Source of the DNA: Paradesertivirga superstes
GTDB lineage: Bacteria > Bacteroidota > Bacteroidia > Sphingobacteriales > Sphingobacteriaceae
NCBI RefSeq assembly: GCF_037622515.1
Contig: NZ_JBBJCN010000002.1
Location: forward strand, 744,001-808,000
DNA: 64,000 nucleotides
Direction of reading: 5' to 3'
Both the position numbers and the translations under genes were made by a program. How positions within the stretch are numbered: position 1 is the first letter of the stretch; every line of letters starts with the position of its first letter. Of the stretch, positions 16,326 to 24,510 are shown in pieces. The notes under the pieces were generated by a model. That model was not told the DNA's origin and did not search any database. It worked only from the letters and a program-made list of their open reading frames with translations.

Positions 16326-17012
16326 TCACCGTTGAATGAAGTAGCTTCCATAACTCAATTTATGTACTTCTAGAATGTCATGAGATAAGCTGTCCAAACT
16401 GGGGTATATGAATGATTTTGAAATTCCTATTCGTCTCAGTTTCCATCTAAGCTCCTTTTTAACTTCTTTTCTTATTATATATCGTGTTGAGATTTTAGAC
16501 GTGTCGACTTTCGTAGGCTCAGCATGAAGGGTAAAGAGGCTCTCCTGATTAGTATATCGCTGGTGAGTAAAGTTCGGGATTATAGGGGAAAAATCAGCTT
16601 TGCTAAATATTAAATCAAAAGTCTTCGGATTAACACGCCCAGAATGCAAGTTAGACATATAGACGGCACAATCAGTGTCGTTATCATTCTCTACCGCAAA
16701 AAACAGTGCTACTAAAGGATTAAATGTCCAATCCAGTAATCTCGTTGGAATTCCATGGTGCTGCGCCAAAATCATCCAATCAAGATCGTTTGTAGGAGAA
16801 TTCTGTATATAAATCGGAGCCTTTCTAATGAATTCAGCCAGCAAACTTCGTTCAAAATCGATCTGGGTCTTTTCATCCTTAATTTCAAACCGACCCGCAG
16901 AAGGTATCAAGTCGTATTTAAGGTCCTGTACCCCACGATAAAAAAACACATCAGAGAATCCGGTAATTTCATTTGTATAGTGTCCAAAAGAGTTAATGGT
17001 TACGTCCTTCAT
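16326..17012 (-). CDS. FRG-domain protein
   Basis: The protein carries the FRG signature: FYRGVQDLKYDLIPSAGR near the N-terminus and LAQHHGIPTRLLDWTFNPLV in the middle, both strongly conserved in that family. FRG proteins are mostly found in prophages, islands and defence loci; the biochemical activity is not firmly known. ATG at 17012 gives about 228 residues; a TTG start at 17054 would add 14. No membrane span is seen, and no partner gene is adjacent. Confidence 0.82.
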   Translation of the reverse strand: MKDVTINSFGHYTNEITGFSDVFFYRGVQDLKYDLIPSAGRFEIKDEKTQIDFERSLLAEFIRKAPIYIQNSPTNDLDWMILAQHHGIPTRLLDWTFNPLVALFFAVENDNDTDCAVYMSNLHSGRVNPKTFDLIFSKADFSPIIPNFTHQRYTNQESLFTLHAEPTKVDTSKISTRYIIRKEVKKELRWKLRRIGISKSFIYPSLDSLSHDILEVHKLSYGSYFIQR

Positions 17013-17196
17013 TATTGCTGCAGATTTTAAATTCTCAATTTGTTTAGTGATCAAACTTTACCTCTATTATCAAATGAAAAGGTATTATTATAGTTTTGAT
17101 CAAGTAAATTCCATTGGTAAATGTACGTTGATCTTTGCAATGATGGCCTGGTTTACGTCCCCCAGAAAATCAGAATTCTTAATGGGCAAAATGATG

Positions 17197-17427
17197 TTAT
17201 TTAGCAAGCTTTGATAATTCCTCTAGCTGCGGAGCGATTTGTTCAAGGAACGTTTCGTCAAGACTATTATCCCCATAGATATGCCAACCGTAATTATCTT
17301 CAATAAATTCATCCTTTACAAACGTGTAGTCTATGCCTTTCGACGGCATTATGTACCATCCCCGGAAATTCCTAATTACGGTTCTTGTGTAGATTTTACC
17401 CTTAAATCGTATCCTAACAATTGGCAT
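17197..17427 (-). CDS. Hypothetical protein (76 aa) divergent from the SRAP gene
   Basis: ATG at 17427 gives MPIVRIRFKGKIYTRTVIRN, a small basic-then-acidic protein with a beta-rich first half. I do not recognise a family. Its start lies 12 bases from a 27-bp palindrome (17439-17465) shared with the divergent SRAP gene, so the two are probably controlled by the same protein. An overlapping plus-strand frame is its shadow. Confidence 0.5.
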   Translation of the reverse strand: MPIVRIRFKGKIYTRTVIRNFRGWYIMPSKGIDYTFVKDEFIEDNYGWHIYGDNSLDETFLEQIAPQLEELSKLAK

Positions 17428-17438
17428 GCTCAAAGCTA

Positions 17439-17465
17439 TTAATTGCTAATTATATTAGCAATTAA
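17439..17465. promoter_or_regulatory. 27-bp palindrome between divergent genes
   Basis: Arms TTAATTGCTAAT and ATTAGCAATTAA are perfect 12-bp inverted copies around TAT. It lies between the 76-aa gene and the SRAP gene. Its length and symmetry fit a dimeric repressor, possibly one that responds to DNA damage because SRAP genes often do. Confidence 0.6.
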
Positions 17466-17509
17466 ATTTGATAGATTGTTTGTAACTTAGGAATACCAAT
17501 TTTCACTAT

Positions 17510-18190
17510 ATGTGCGGAAGAGTTACCATACCACCAAGTAAAGAGATTGCATCAGAACTGAATTTAAAATATGAAGCGGACGAAATGCCCGCTCTTATTA
17601 ATGTTCCACCTACTCTAAAAGTTCCGTTAATCACGAATACGAAACCGGATCATCTACAGTATTTCACCTGGAGTGTGATCCCTTCTTATTCCAAAGATGG
17701 TAAACCTGACTTCAAGTATAGCACCTTCAATGCAACGATAGAGAAATTGGAGGAATCACCTCTATGGAAACCCTTGATAGGTAAAAAGCACTGTGTCGTG
17801 ATTACATGCGGATTTTATGAGTGGCAGTATGAAGATCCAATCAAAAAGAAGAATAGCAAACCTCACCTTATAAAAGCAAAGAATAGCAGGTTCACCTATA
17901 TGGCTGGATTGTGGACTGCCTGGGCTAACAAAGAAACTGGGGAGTTAATCCCCAGCTGTACGGTTATTACACTTCCTGCTAATAGCATGATGGCTAAAAT
18001 CCATAACACTAAAGGAAGGATGCCAGCTTTTTTAACTGATGAAACTTCTAAGATATGGTTGGACCAAGAATTATCTTATCATGAGAGAAAACAAGCATTA
18101 GAGCCTGTTCCTAATGAATTTCTAGATGCTTATCCTATGTTAAAAGTAGGTGATGAAGACGAGTATAAGAAGTTGATAGAGATTTGCTGA
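17510..18190 (+). CDS. SRAP-family protein (YedK/HMCES type)
   Basis: SRAP proteins cap abasic sites in single-stranded DNA by a covalent bond to Cys2. Here the catalytic residues are in place: MCGRV with Cys2, N31 in NVPPT, E104 in GFYEWQ and H165 in HNTKGRMP. At 226 residues it has the family's usual length. It stands at the head of a plus-strand set with a secreted nuclease and a small membrane protein, behind a 27-bp palindrome. A mobile-element copy may protect element DNA during single-stranded stages. Confidence 0.92.
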   Translation: MCGRVTIPPSKEIASELNLKYEADEMPALINVPPTLKVPLITNTKPDHLQYFTWSVIPSYSKDGKPDFKYSTFNATIEKLEESPLWKPLIGKKHCVVITCGFYEWQYEDPIKKKNSKPHLIKAKNSRFTYMAGLWTAWANKETGELIPSCTVITLPANSMMAKIHNTKGRMPAFLTDETSKIWLDQELSYHERKQALEPVPNEFLDAYPMLKVGDEDEYKKLIEIC

Positions 18191-18212
18191 ATTCAATTTC
18201 TATATTTAGCGT

Positions 18213-18683
18213 GTGAAAAACCTCATTTTCAACCTTCTTTTTCTATTCATTACCAGCCTAGCTATTTCTCAAGAGACAATAACTGGAAAGGTCGTTAGAA
18301 TCGCTGATGGTGACACTTTTACGATCCTTGTAGAAGGTAATAAGCAAGTTAAAATCCGGTTTCATGGCATTGATTGTCCTGAGAGTAAACAAGACTTTGG
18401 TACTCGGGCAAAGCAGTTTACATCCGAATTAGCATTTTCAAAAACTGTTAGTGTTCAAGTAAAGGATATTGACAGATATGGTAGAACGATTGGTATTGTG
18501 ATACTTCCTGATGGTAAAATTCTTAATGAAGAACTGCTTAGAGGTGGACTAGCATGGCATTATAAACATTATGATAAATCGGAGAAGTATGCGGCTCTTG
18601 AAGATTATGCAAAGTCAAATCATTTAGGTGTGTGGAGTATGAAGGATCAAATAGCGCCTTGGGAGTTTAGAAGAAGCAAATAA
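18213..18683 (+). CDS. Secreted thermonuclease-like (SNase) nuclease
   Basis: The protein starts at GTG 18213 with a signal peptide (MKNLIFNLLFLFITSLAISQ). The SNase fold follows: VRIADGDTFTI with D32 and D34, R49, GIDCPES (D54, E57), DRYGRTIG with R91, and E107. These are the metal-binding and catalytic residues of staphylococcal nuclease. It should degrade DNA or RNA outside the cytoplasm. It lies 22 bases after the SRAP gene, and its stop overlaps the start of the next gene by one base. Confidence 0.88.
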   Translation: MKNLIFNLLFLFITSLAISQETITGKVVRIADGDTFTILVEGNKQVKIRFHGIDCPESKQDFGTRAKQFTSELAFSKTVSVQVKDIDRYGRTIGIVILPDGKILNEELLRGGLAWHYKHYDKSEKYAALEDYAKSNHLGVWSMKDQIAPWEFRRSK

Positions 18684-18877
18684 TGTGGTTATTAGAAATT
18701 ATCGCAGAGTTTATAATCTTAGCCATCTTTAGATATCCTGGTGCATTTATCATTTGGGTAATTACTGGTTTTACTCAGCCATTCAAAGAGCTTTTAAACA
18801 TCGATATGTATATTACAGGAGCTATCGGATTACTTGGAATCTTTCTAGTTGTGAATGTATTTTTGGATTACCTATGA
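18683..18877 (+). CDS. Small membrane protein (64 aa) overlapping the nuclease stop
   Basis: Two hydrophobic segments (LLEIIAEFIILAIF and ITGAIGLLGIFLVVNVFL) flank a short loop with FTQPFKELL. The ATG overlaps the TAA of the nuclease gene (TAATG), which indicates translational coupling. Its role is unknown. Confidence 0.6.
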   Translation: MWLLEIIAEFIILAIFRYPGAFIIWVITGFTQPFKELLNIDMYITGAIGLLGIFLVVNVFLDYL

Positions 18878-18901
18878 CACTCTACGACTTTATCAGGTTA
18901 A

Positions 18902-19030
18902 ATGAATGAACAAGCCGAGTCTATTTGGCAGAGTCAATTCGTAGCTAATAGAATAGATGGTGATTCAACAGTATTGCCTTACTGTTTAGGGGAGTTCTTT
19001 GTTGACGTTAGTTACACACTCCGTTTTTAA
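18902..19030 (+). CDS. Possible small protein (42 aa)
   Basis: A short frame begins MNEQAESIWQSQFVANRIDG and ends SYTLRF. It follows the SRAP-nuclease-membrane genes in the same direction, with a 24-base gap. The composition looks protein-like, but nothing else supports it and I know no family. Confidence 0.3.
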   Translation: MNEQAESIWQSQFVANRIDGDSTVLPYCLGEFFVDVSYTLRF

Positions 19031-19037
19031 ACAGATC

Positions 19038-19124
19038 ATGAACATTAAGCCATTTAACACAATGGAATTGCTTGAGAACTACTGGGAGAGCATATCGCTG
19101 GAGGAAATTGAAAAGTTGTTATAA
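19038..19124 (+). CDS. Possible small protein (28 aa)
   Basis: A short frame MNIKPFNTMELLENYWESIS, ending in a helical acidic stretch and KLL, lies 7 bases after the previous small frame. It would form one amphipathic helix. At this length the evidence is weak. Confidence 0.22.
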   Translation: MNIKPFNTMELLENYWESISLEEIEKLL

Positions 19125-19195
19125 TATATTTTCATAAGGGATTTAAATATGAATTAATAATATTATCTTGTAAAACCTTCTTAACCTATATTCAC

Positions 19196-19396
19196 ATGAA
19201 AAAACTATTACTTATTTTAATTGCCGCACTCTCTACCTCTAGAACCTTCCGCAAGCAAAGAATCTGTCCCAAATTATTTATTCCCGTCGTTGATCATTCT
19301 TTTTTACCAATACTAGCTAGAGATTATCATCTATTAGCTTATCTCAACTTACACCAAACTAGAACAACTAAAAGGATGAACGCAACATTAAAGTAG
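19196..19396 (+). pseudogene. Signal-peptide fragment, probably truncated or frameshifted
   Basis: The frame opens with a convincing export signal (MKKLLLILIAALSTS). After that the sequence loses any secreted-protein character. A second frame through the same bases reads LEPSASKESVPNYLFPSL, which suggests a frameshift near 19238. It is probably the 5' remnant of a secreted-protein gene just before the HNH operon. Confidence 0.35.
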
Positions 19397-19420
19397 ATAC
19401 TAACTCTTTTTTCTTTTTTC

Positions 19421-19834
19421 ATGCACAACTTGATTCTCTTAGAAAAAAGGCTTGCCGCAGGCCATAAAGCAAGGTACAGTAAAAATCTATCTTTAAAGGT
19501 AAGGTATTCTAATTTGACTAATTCCGGTAGTAAAGCCGATGCTTCAAATTATACAGAAGTAAAGAATGAAAGTCATGGGACATATGGTGCACTTCTTTTT
19601 GATCCACGATGGAGAAGCAAAAGAGTTGAGATTCTAGAAAGAGATAAACACCGCTGCATATTATGTGACAGTAACCAATCTCTTCAGGTGCATCATCGTC
19701 AATATCACTTTATAGAGGAACAGCAACAGTTCAAGGCTCCTTGGGACTATGCTGATAATTTATTAATCACTTTATGTGAGAAGTGCCATCAAAGGGGGCA
19801 TCGACAATTCAAAGTACCAACTATTAAAATTTAG
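19421..19834 (+). CDS. HNH endonuclease (137 aa)
   Basis: The C-terminal half is an HNH domain: C79-x2-C82, HH at 91-92, N113 in DNLLITLC, C119-x2-C122 and H123. Two CxxC pairs should bind zinc and the His-His-Asn-His set the catalytic metal. The N-terminal 50 residues have no known motif. It is the first gene of a tight three-gene operon: the next ATG follows its stop after 3 bases, and the third gene after 2 more. It is the likely DNA-cutting component. Confidence 0.85.
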   Translation: MHNLILLEKRLAAGHKARYSKNLSLKVRYSNLTNSGSKADASNYTEVKNESHGTYGALLFDPRWRSKRVEILERDKHRCILCDSNQSLQVHHRQYHFIEEQQQFKAPWDYADNLLITLCEKCHQRGHRQFKVPTIKI

Positions 19835-19837
19835 CAT

Positions 19838-20428
19838 ATGGGTTTTTTTGACAATCAAAAGCAAAATGGCTCTTCAACTGAAGAGCCTTCGTTAAAGCCG
19901 TTTCAAAATACTGTCGAAAGCGAGACGATAGTCCAACCAATCCCGGAAAGAATATTCATTGAAAGGGAGCTTTCTGGAGAAAAAAAGATATCTCCAAATA
20001 ATTATGTCCCAACCGCAGACAATAACATCAATTTACTATTCGCTTTCTTGGATAAAAACCATGAGGAAAATGGTTATAATGACGCTTTAGTGAATCCTGA
20101 CAGTAGCCACTTGCAGCAAAATCTTGATGCTTTAAAAAATGAACTATCAAGGACAATTAGGAAAGTAAGAACATTTTATGAGGATTTTATAACGGAGATT
20201 AACTTTCATATAGAAAGCAGAAGTCGGAGTGGAATGATTGATACTGTTCAGGAATTGACCATGAAAAAGGATATCGCGCAAAGTCATATTAAGAAAGTTA
20301 TAGAAATAGAAGCAGATGCCAAAGAAGGGACAGGAGAAAGTCAGGGTATAGTGATAAGTTATACCAGGGGTTTTAAAAATGGGCTGGCGGCAATTTCGCA
20401 TCATACGATTCTAAAACGTAATCTATAG
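19838..20428 (+). CDS. Hypothetical protein (196 aa), middle gene of HNH/DUF4407 operon
   Basis: I do not recognise this protein. The first 65 residues are polar and probably disordered (MGFFDNQKQNGSSTEEPSLK). The rest is helical, with SHLQQNLDALKNELSRTIRK and a following coiled coil around residues 85-160. There is no membrane segment. The tight spacing to HNH upstream and DUF4407 downstream makes it a likely linker between the two. Confidence 0.65.
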   Translation: MGFFDNQKQNGSSTEEPSLKPFQNTVESETIVQPIPERIFIERELSGEKKISPNNYVPTADNNINLLFAFLDKNHEENGYNDALVNPDSSHLQQNLDALKNELSRTIRKVRTFYEDFITEINFHIESRSRSGMIDTVQELTMKKDIAQSHIKKVIEIEADAKEGTGESQGIVISYTRGFKNGLAAISHHTILKRNL

Positions 20429-20430
20429 AT

Positions 20431-21438
20431 ATGAAAACGACTAATTGGTGGCTTAGAATAGGCTGCTTCCTAACAGGCTACAATTTTGAAATAGTGTCAC
20501 GATGCAGTGAGATTACAGCAAAGACAGTAAAAAGATATACTTCAGCAATGCTAATTGTATGTTTACTATGGGGATTTATCGGGTTTAACTTTACCTCCAG
20601 GTACTTAGGAGTAGGATTTATTGGTTCTATTGCAGGAGCCTTTATATTCACATTGATTATCATTCAAGTTGAACGTCAGATTATTCTAGCAGTTCATAAA
20701 AGCACTGCTTTGTTGATTTTTCGCGGAGCAATGGCATGTATGATGGCTTTGATCGGTTCTTTAGTAATTGATCAAATCATTTTCAAACAAGATATCGAGC
20801 AGGAGAAAATTAAGTTGTTGGGCGAAAAAGTCAACAATCTATTACCTGCTCGTACTTCCATGCTTAAAGGACAGATAGCCGAAATTCAAACGGCCATTAA
20901 CATCAAAGAGACAGAAAGAGTAGCATTAATGAATGACATTTCAGCCAATCCTTTTATTACTGCCATCGAAAAAACCTCAGGCGTTACTCCGGTTAATAAT
21001 ACCGTTCAAGATTCCTTAAGAACTACGACAAGTACGAGACTAATCAAAACAACTTCTACTACTCTTAAATCAATATCGAATCCGAAGGTTGATTTAATAC
21101 AGCCACTCAATTTGCAAATAAATAGTTTATCTATAGCTAAAAATGCAAAAGACAGTTTACTTCTTACACTTAGAGCTTCACTTGAAAGCGAAATAAAATC
21201 CAAAGTAGGATTTCTTGACGAGCTTAATGTAATGAAAAGGTTGATCAGTGATTCCGGTATTGCGTTTGCCGTTTGGTTGCTTTGGATACTTTTTCTGTTG
21301 GGTCTTGAATTATTTATTCTTGTGAGCAAAATAGGGGAAAAGGAAAATGATTATGATATAACGATAAAACACCAGATGGATCTTCAGCTAAAGAGATTGC
21401 AATTGTTAGCAAAGACAAGTACGGGGGAAAACGTATAA
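20431..21438 (+). CDS. DUF4407 membrane protein (335 aa)
   Basis: The protein shows DUF4407 features: an N-terminal WWLRIGCFLTGYNFEIV, three to four membrane segments within residues 35-110 (MLIVCLLWGFIGFNFTSRYL; LIIIQVERQIILAVH), a long helical loop of about 160 residues, and a final span (FAVWLLWILFLLGLELFILV). The topology places a large coiled region between two membrane parts. The family's function is not established. Its place as third gene after HNH and an unknown coiled-coil gene suggests a membrane sensor or effector. Confidence 0.82.
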   Translation: MKTTNWWLRIGCFLTGYNFEIVSRCSEITAKTVKRYTSAMLIVCLLWGFIGFNFTSRYLGVGFIGSIAGAFIFTLIIIQVERQIILAVHKSTALLIFRGAMACMMALIGSLVIDQIIFKQDIEQEKIKLLGEKVNNLLPARTSMLKGQIAEIQTAINIKETERVALMNDISANPFITAIEKTSGVTPVNNTVQDSLRTTTSTRLIKTTSTTLKSISNPKVDLIQPLNLQINSLSIAKNAKDSLLLTLRASLESEIKSKVGFLDELNVMKRLISDSGIAFAVWLLWILFLLGLELFILVSKIGEKENDYDITIKHQMDLQLKRLQLLAKTSTGENV

Positions 21439-21602
21439 GTGCTTTATTTTATCAGCTGTAAACATCCTGAACCGTAATTTAGTGGATCGTTTCTGTAACT
21501 ATTTAAAACGAAAAATGTACGTTTTCATAGGCGGATGTACGTTGGACTTATATCTTAAGTAATACTTTTAGTTTCTCTTTTAATCAGAAGAACAAAATAT
21601 AA

Positions 21603-21953
21603 ATGACTAAAAAACTAATTGCTTTATCTGTTATCATTTCGACTATAGGCTGCCAAAGCGAACCAAAAGAAACACTCACCCAAAAAGCAGAGCGGCAGTT
21701 ATTTGAGCAGTCTCAACAAACGCAAGCCCAAGAGCGTGCAGAAGAACAAACGAGAATGCAGGAAACGCAACGAATTTTGTCTGAGCTTCCGGGTTATCAG
21801 AAGATGCAGCAGGAGGAAAAAGAGAAGAAAGAACGTGACGCTGCTCAAAGGTCCTATAGTTCCTCGAGTAGTTACGATGATCTTGAAAGTGAAAACGAAG
21901 ACTTAAAAGATGAGGTTAGAAGATTAAAAAATGAGGCGAATGATGATGAGTAG
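21603..21953 (+). CDS. Small lipoprotein with charged helical body (116 aa)
   Basis: MTKKLIALSVIISTIGCQSE is a lipoprotein signal with Cys17. The mature part is almost entirely Gln/Glu/Lys-rich helix, with a Ser-rich break (RSYSSSSSY) and a coiled-coil end. It resembles small envelope lipoproteins that act as spacers. It lies 164 bases after the DUF4407 gene and probably has its own promoter. Confidence 0.6.
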   Translation: MTKKLIALSVIISTIGCQSEPKETLTQKAERQLFEQSQQTQAQERAEEQTRMQETQRILSELPGYQKMQQEEKEKKERDAAQRSYSSSSSYDDLESENEDLKDEVRRLKNEANDDE

Positions 21954-22004
21954 TTTTTACGAGGCAGTAAAATATGAAATTTCGGAAATTGTTTACTTTC
22001 GCGA

Positions 22005-22196
22005 ATGAGTATTCAGGAGCTTGAAGCGTTTTTAAAAGATACCCAACTACCGCAAGAATTTTACCTTAATTCTGCTGTTAAAATAACGGATGTACCAAAG
22101 TTTGTGGATTCCCAATTATTGCAGATTAGAGCGTATGGCATTAAGTCTCCAGCCTATAACAGATTGATAGATTTTGTGAATGCTATAAGAGCTTAA
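22005..22196 (+). CDS. DUF6965-like small protein (63 aa)
   Basis: The protein reads like a family of small Bacteroidota proteins, tentatively DUF6965: ELEAFLKDTQLPQEFYLN followed by AVKITDVPKFVDSQL, giving one compact helical domain. The function is unknown. A strong terminator follows at 22281-22313. Confidence 0.65.
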   Translation: MSIQELEAFLKDTQLPQEFYLNSAVKITDVPKFVDSQLLQIRAYGIKSPAYNRLIDFVNAIRA

Positions 22197-22280
22197 TGAT
22201 ATTACAATAATTGAAATCTTAAATTTAATGATTATTATTGGTTGTCTTTTCTCGGAAAGACATCATCTTGGCAGATGAAC

Positions 22281-22313
22281 AGGCTGTACTATTAAGTTAG
22301 TGCAGCCTTTTTT
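22281..22313 (+). terminator. Rho-independent terminator
   Basis: AGGCTG...CAGCCT with an inner ACTA/TTAGT pairing is followed by TTTTTT. It lies 85 bases behind the 63-aa gene. Confidence 0.75.
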
Positions 22314-22419
22314 GTAATCTCATCAAATGATAACCCTAAGCTCTTCATAAATCTATTCGACCCATTTTTGTTTATAAGAGTTTCCAGTATCAATTCACTC
22401 TCGTATGCTTCAAAGCGGA

Positions 22420-22626
22420 TTATTTAGTGGATGCTTCCATTTGCTTTATAATATTATCTACCTCGACTTCTGTAGCTCTTAATTTTTGCTGACAGAATTG
22501 AATTAATTCTGATGCGCGCTTCACCTTTTGAGCTAATACATCCACTGTGATTGTTTCGTTTTCTATCTCCTCAGAAATAGTTTTTAACTCCGTAAAAGCT
22601 ATTTCATAGGTTAAACTCTGTTCCAT
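22420..22626 (-). CDS. xseB: Exodeoxyribonuclease VII small subunit
   Basis: At 68 residues it has the length and pattern of XseB: YEIAFTELKTISEEIENETI, VDVLAQKVKRASELIQFC and a final VEVDNIIKQM helix. In exonuclease VII several copies wrap the long helix of XseA. Its start overlaps the end of xseA by 23 bases, so it is coupled to it. A copy on a mobile element is unusual, because most genomes carry one chromosomal set. Confidence 0.9.
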   Translation of the reverse strand: MEQSLTYEIAFTELKTISEEIENETITVDVLAQKVKRASELIQFCQQKLRATEVEVDNIIKQMEASTK

Positions 22627-24118
22627 CTTGTTTATCGGTTATTTTAGAATTTAGTGAGGTGTTTTTCAATTGGATGTTAATATCATCATGCACCTGAATT
22701 AAACTAGGATCTGTCACAATTTCGCCGCCCTTCCTGATTATAGCAAATCCTTTAGATAAGATATTATCAACACTCAAATGATTGAAGAGGGTTCGATAAT
22801 GACCAAGATAACCCGATTTTAACTTTACAAACATGCTTGAAGAACTTTTTAACTTCCTGATTTCATTAATTAAGTCATTCTTCTGATTAGTTATAATAGC
22901 TGGCGGTCGAGTTATGAGGACGGTGGCTAACATATAAAGTTCTTGCTTGTGGACGTTTATCAGTCGATAGGTATTGCGGATGAAAACTTTGTGTATATGT
23001 GCGATTTGATCTTTATTTGATGAGAGAATCCTGTTTGAATTCGCTATTACTTGCGAGCGACTGTTTTGAATTGACTCTTGACAGGTAGCAATGCTATCTC
23101 TAGTGCAGTTGATTACGGTTGAACGCAAGTCAGATAACCTATTGCTCTGATTTAAAATAATCTTCTGACTATTAAAGATAATTTGTTTTTGAAATTGTCT
23201 TACGTTAAGCTCTGCGTTATGGCAATGATTTATAATGAATTCGGCAGCTTTTGTCGGTGTTTTAGTTTCAACCCTTACTAGAAGATCTGCGATACTGCGA
23301 TTAGTTTGATGGCCAATTCCGGTGATTATAGGAATTGGAAACCTCGCTATTGTACGACAAAGGTTAAAATTGTCAAATGTTAAAAAATCTGTTTGAGATC
23401 CACCGCCCCTGCATATTACAACGACATCTACTAATTCTTTGTAAACCGAAAAGATTGTTTTCAAACATTCGATGATCTCCTGGCTAGCGGTTTCTGCCTG
23501 AACTTTACATAAAAAGGGAAGAACGTTGATCCTGTAGCCGTAATCATTATTTGTTATTGTATGACAAAAATCTGTGTATGCTTCCGAGCTTTTAGAAGTA
23601 ATTAATGCAACATTTTTTACGATGACTGGAAGCGCTAATGCCTTGTTTGTTGTCCAGTAATCGTCAGCTATCTTCTTTATATGGTTGCTTTCTTCTTTAA
23701 GTAATCTAAGTAAGGTTTGTTGACGGACTTTTTCGAGGTTCCCAATTGTAAAAGCAACATCAATGTCATATAGGATCGCCTTTAATCCAAATGCTGGGCT
23801 ATAATCGATTTTTAGCTTAACAAGCACCTCCAAGCTATTGGTGAATTTCTGCTTGGTGTAGGATTCGAAATTCCTAACGTTTTCAGAACCAGTTGAAAAT
23901 GCAGTGCAAGAAATTTTAGTCAGGATGGATTGGTTGTTTGAATCCTTTTCTGCTAGATCAAAATAATGATATCCGCTTTTTGAAACATATCTGTGATTAG
24001 TAATTTCAGCAATCACCCAGAAGAATTTATCTGCAAAGTGATTATTAATCACCTCATAAATTTCTTTAGTTAATTCAGAAAGCTTTATGCCTGACCTATT
24101 TGCTACAGATACTTCCAA
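22604..24118 (-). CDS. xseA: Exodeoxyribonuclease VII large subunit
   Basis: The protein has the XseA layout: an N-terminal OB-fold (FFWVIAEITNHRYVSKSGYH), the nuclease core with VVVICRGGGSQTDFLTFDNF and PIITGIGHQTNRSIADLLV, then a long helical segment and a C-terminal part with GFAIIRKGGEIV. ExoVII digests single-stranded DNA from both ends. At 504 residues it is slightly longer than the usual 400-460. It is divergent from the replication-initiator-like gene across a long inverted repeat, which hints at a role in element replication or recombination. Confidence 0.92.
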   Translation of the reverse strand: MEVSVANRSGIKLSELTKEIYEVINNHFADKFFWVIAEITNHRYVSKSGYHYFDLAEKDSNNQSILTKISCTAFSTGSENVRNFESYTKQKFTNSLEVLVKLKIDYSPAFGLKAILYDIDVAFTIGNLEKVRQQTLLRLLKEESNHIKKIADDYWTTNKALALPVIVKNVALITSKSSEAYTDFCHTITNNDYGYRINVLPFLCKVQAETASQEIIECLKTIFSVYKELVDVVVICRGGGSQTDFLTFDNFNLCRTIARFPIPIITGIGHQTNRSIADLLVRVETKTPTKAAEFIINHCHNAELNVRQFQKQIIFNSQKIILNQSNRLSDLRSTVINCTRDSIATCQESIQNSRSQVIANSNRILSSNKDQIAHIHKVFIRNTYRLINVHKQELYMLATVLITRPPAIITNQKNDLINEIRKLKSSSSMFVKLKSGYLGHYRTLFNHLSVDNILSKGFAIIRKGGEIVTDPSLIQVHDDINIQLKNTSLNSKITDKQDGTEFNL

Positions 24119-24326
24119 GGTTTCTACTTTATATAAATATCAACAAAATAAGTATTAATTGGCACTGGATTTCAGAACTTAACGGCAAAAGAGAATCTCC
24201 TACTCAAAATAAGGGATCATGATTATTTCAAGTAAGCAGCGAAGGGGTTCCTAAGAATCCTAATTGCTTCGTAGCAGATTGGCGGTAATAATAAAATCAG
24301 TTCAGATTGTTAAAAGCCATTACTAT

Positions 24327-24392
24327 TTTCTGTCATGTACTCAAACTATACAGTTATTATCCGCGGATTATAGTTAGAGTACACCACAGAAA
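24327..24392. repeat. Long inverted repeat (24-nt arms) in the xseA / HTH intergenic region
   Basis: Arms at 24327-24350 and 24369-24392 match as reverse complements at 21 of 24 positions, separated by 18 bases that end in the palindrome ATCCGCGGAT. The structure could extrude as a cruciform. It lies between divergent xseA (start 24118) and the HTH initiator-like gene (24511), so it may be an origin, a transfer or nick site, or a shared operator. The rest of the gap 24119-24510 holds no gene. Confidence 0.7.
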
Positions 24393-24510
24393 TTATCATA
24401 GATTTTTCGTATATTGTAGTACTTCCGCTACTAAGCCCCATAGATTTTTATAAAGTCAAGATCTAACTATTAATCAGATAATTAATTTTTAAATTATGAT
24501 TAAATGTTAA

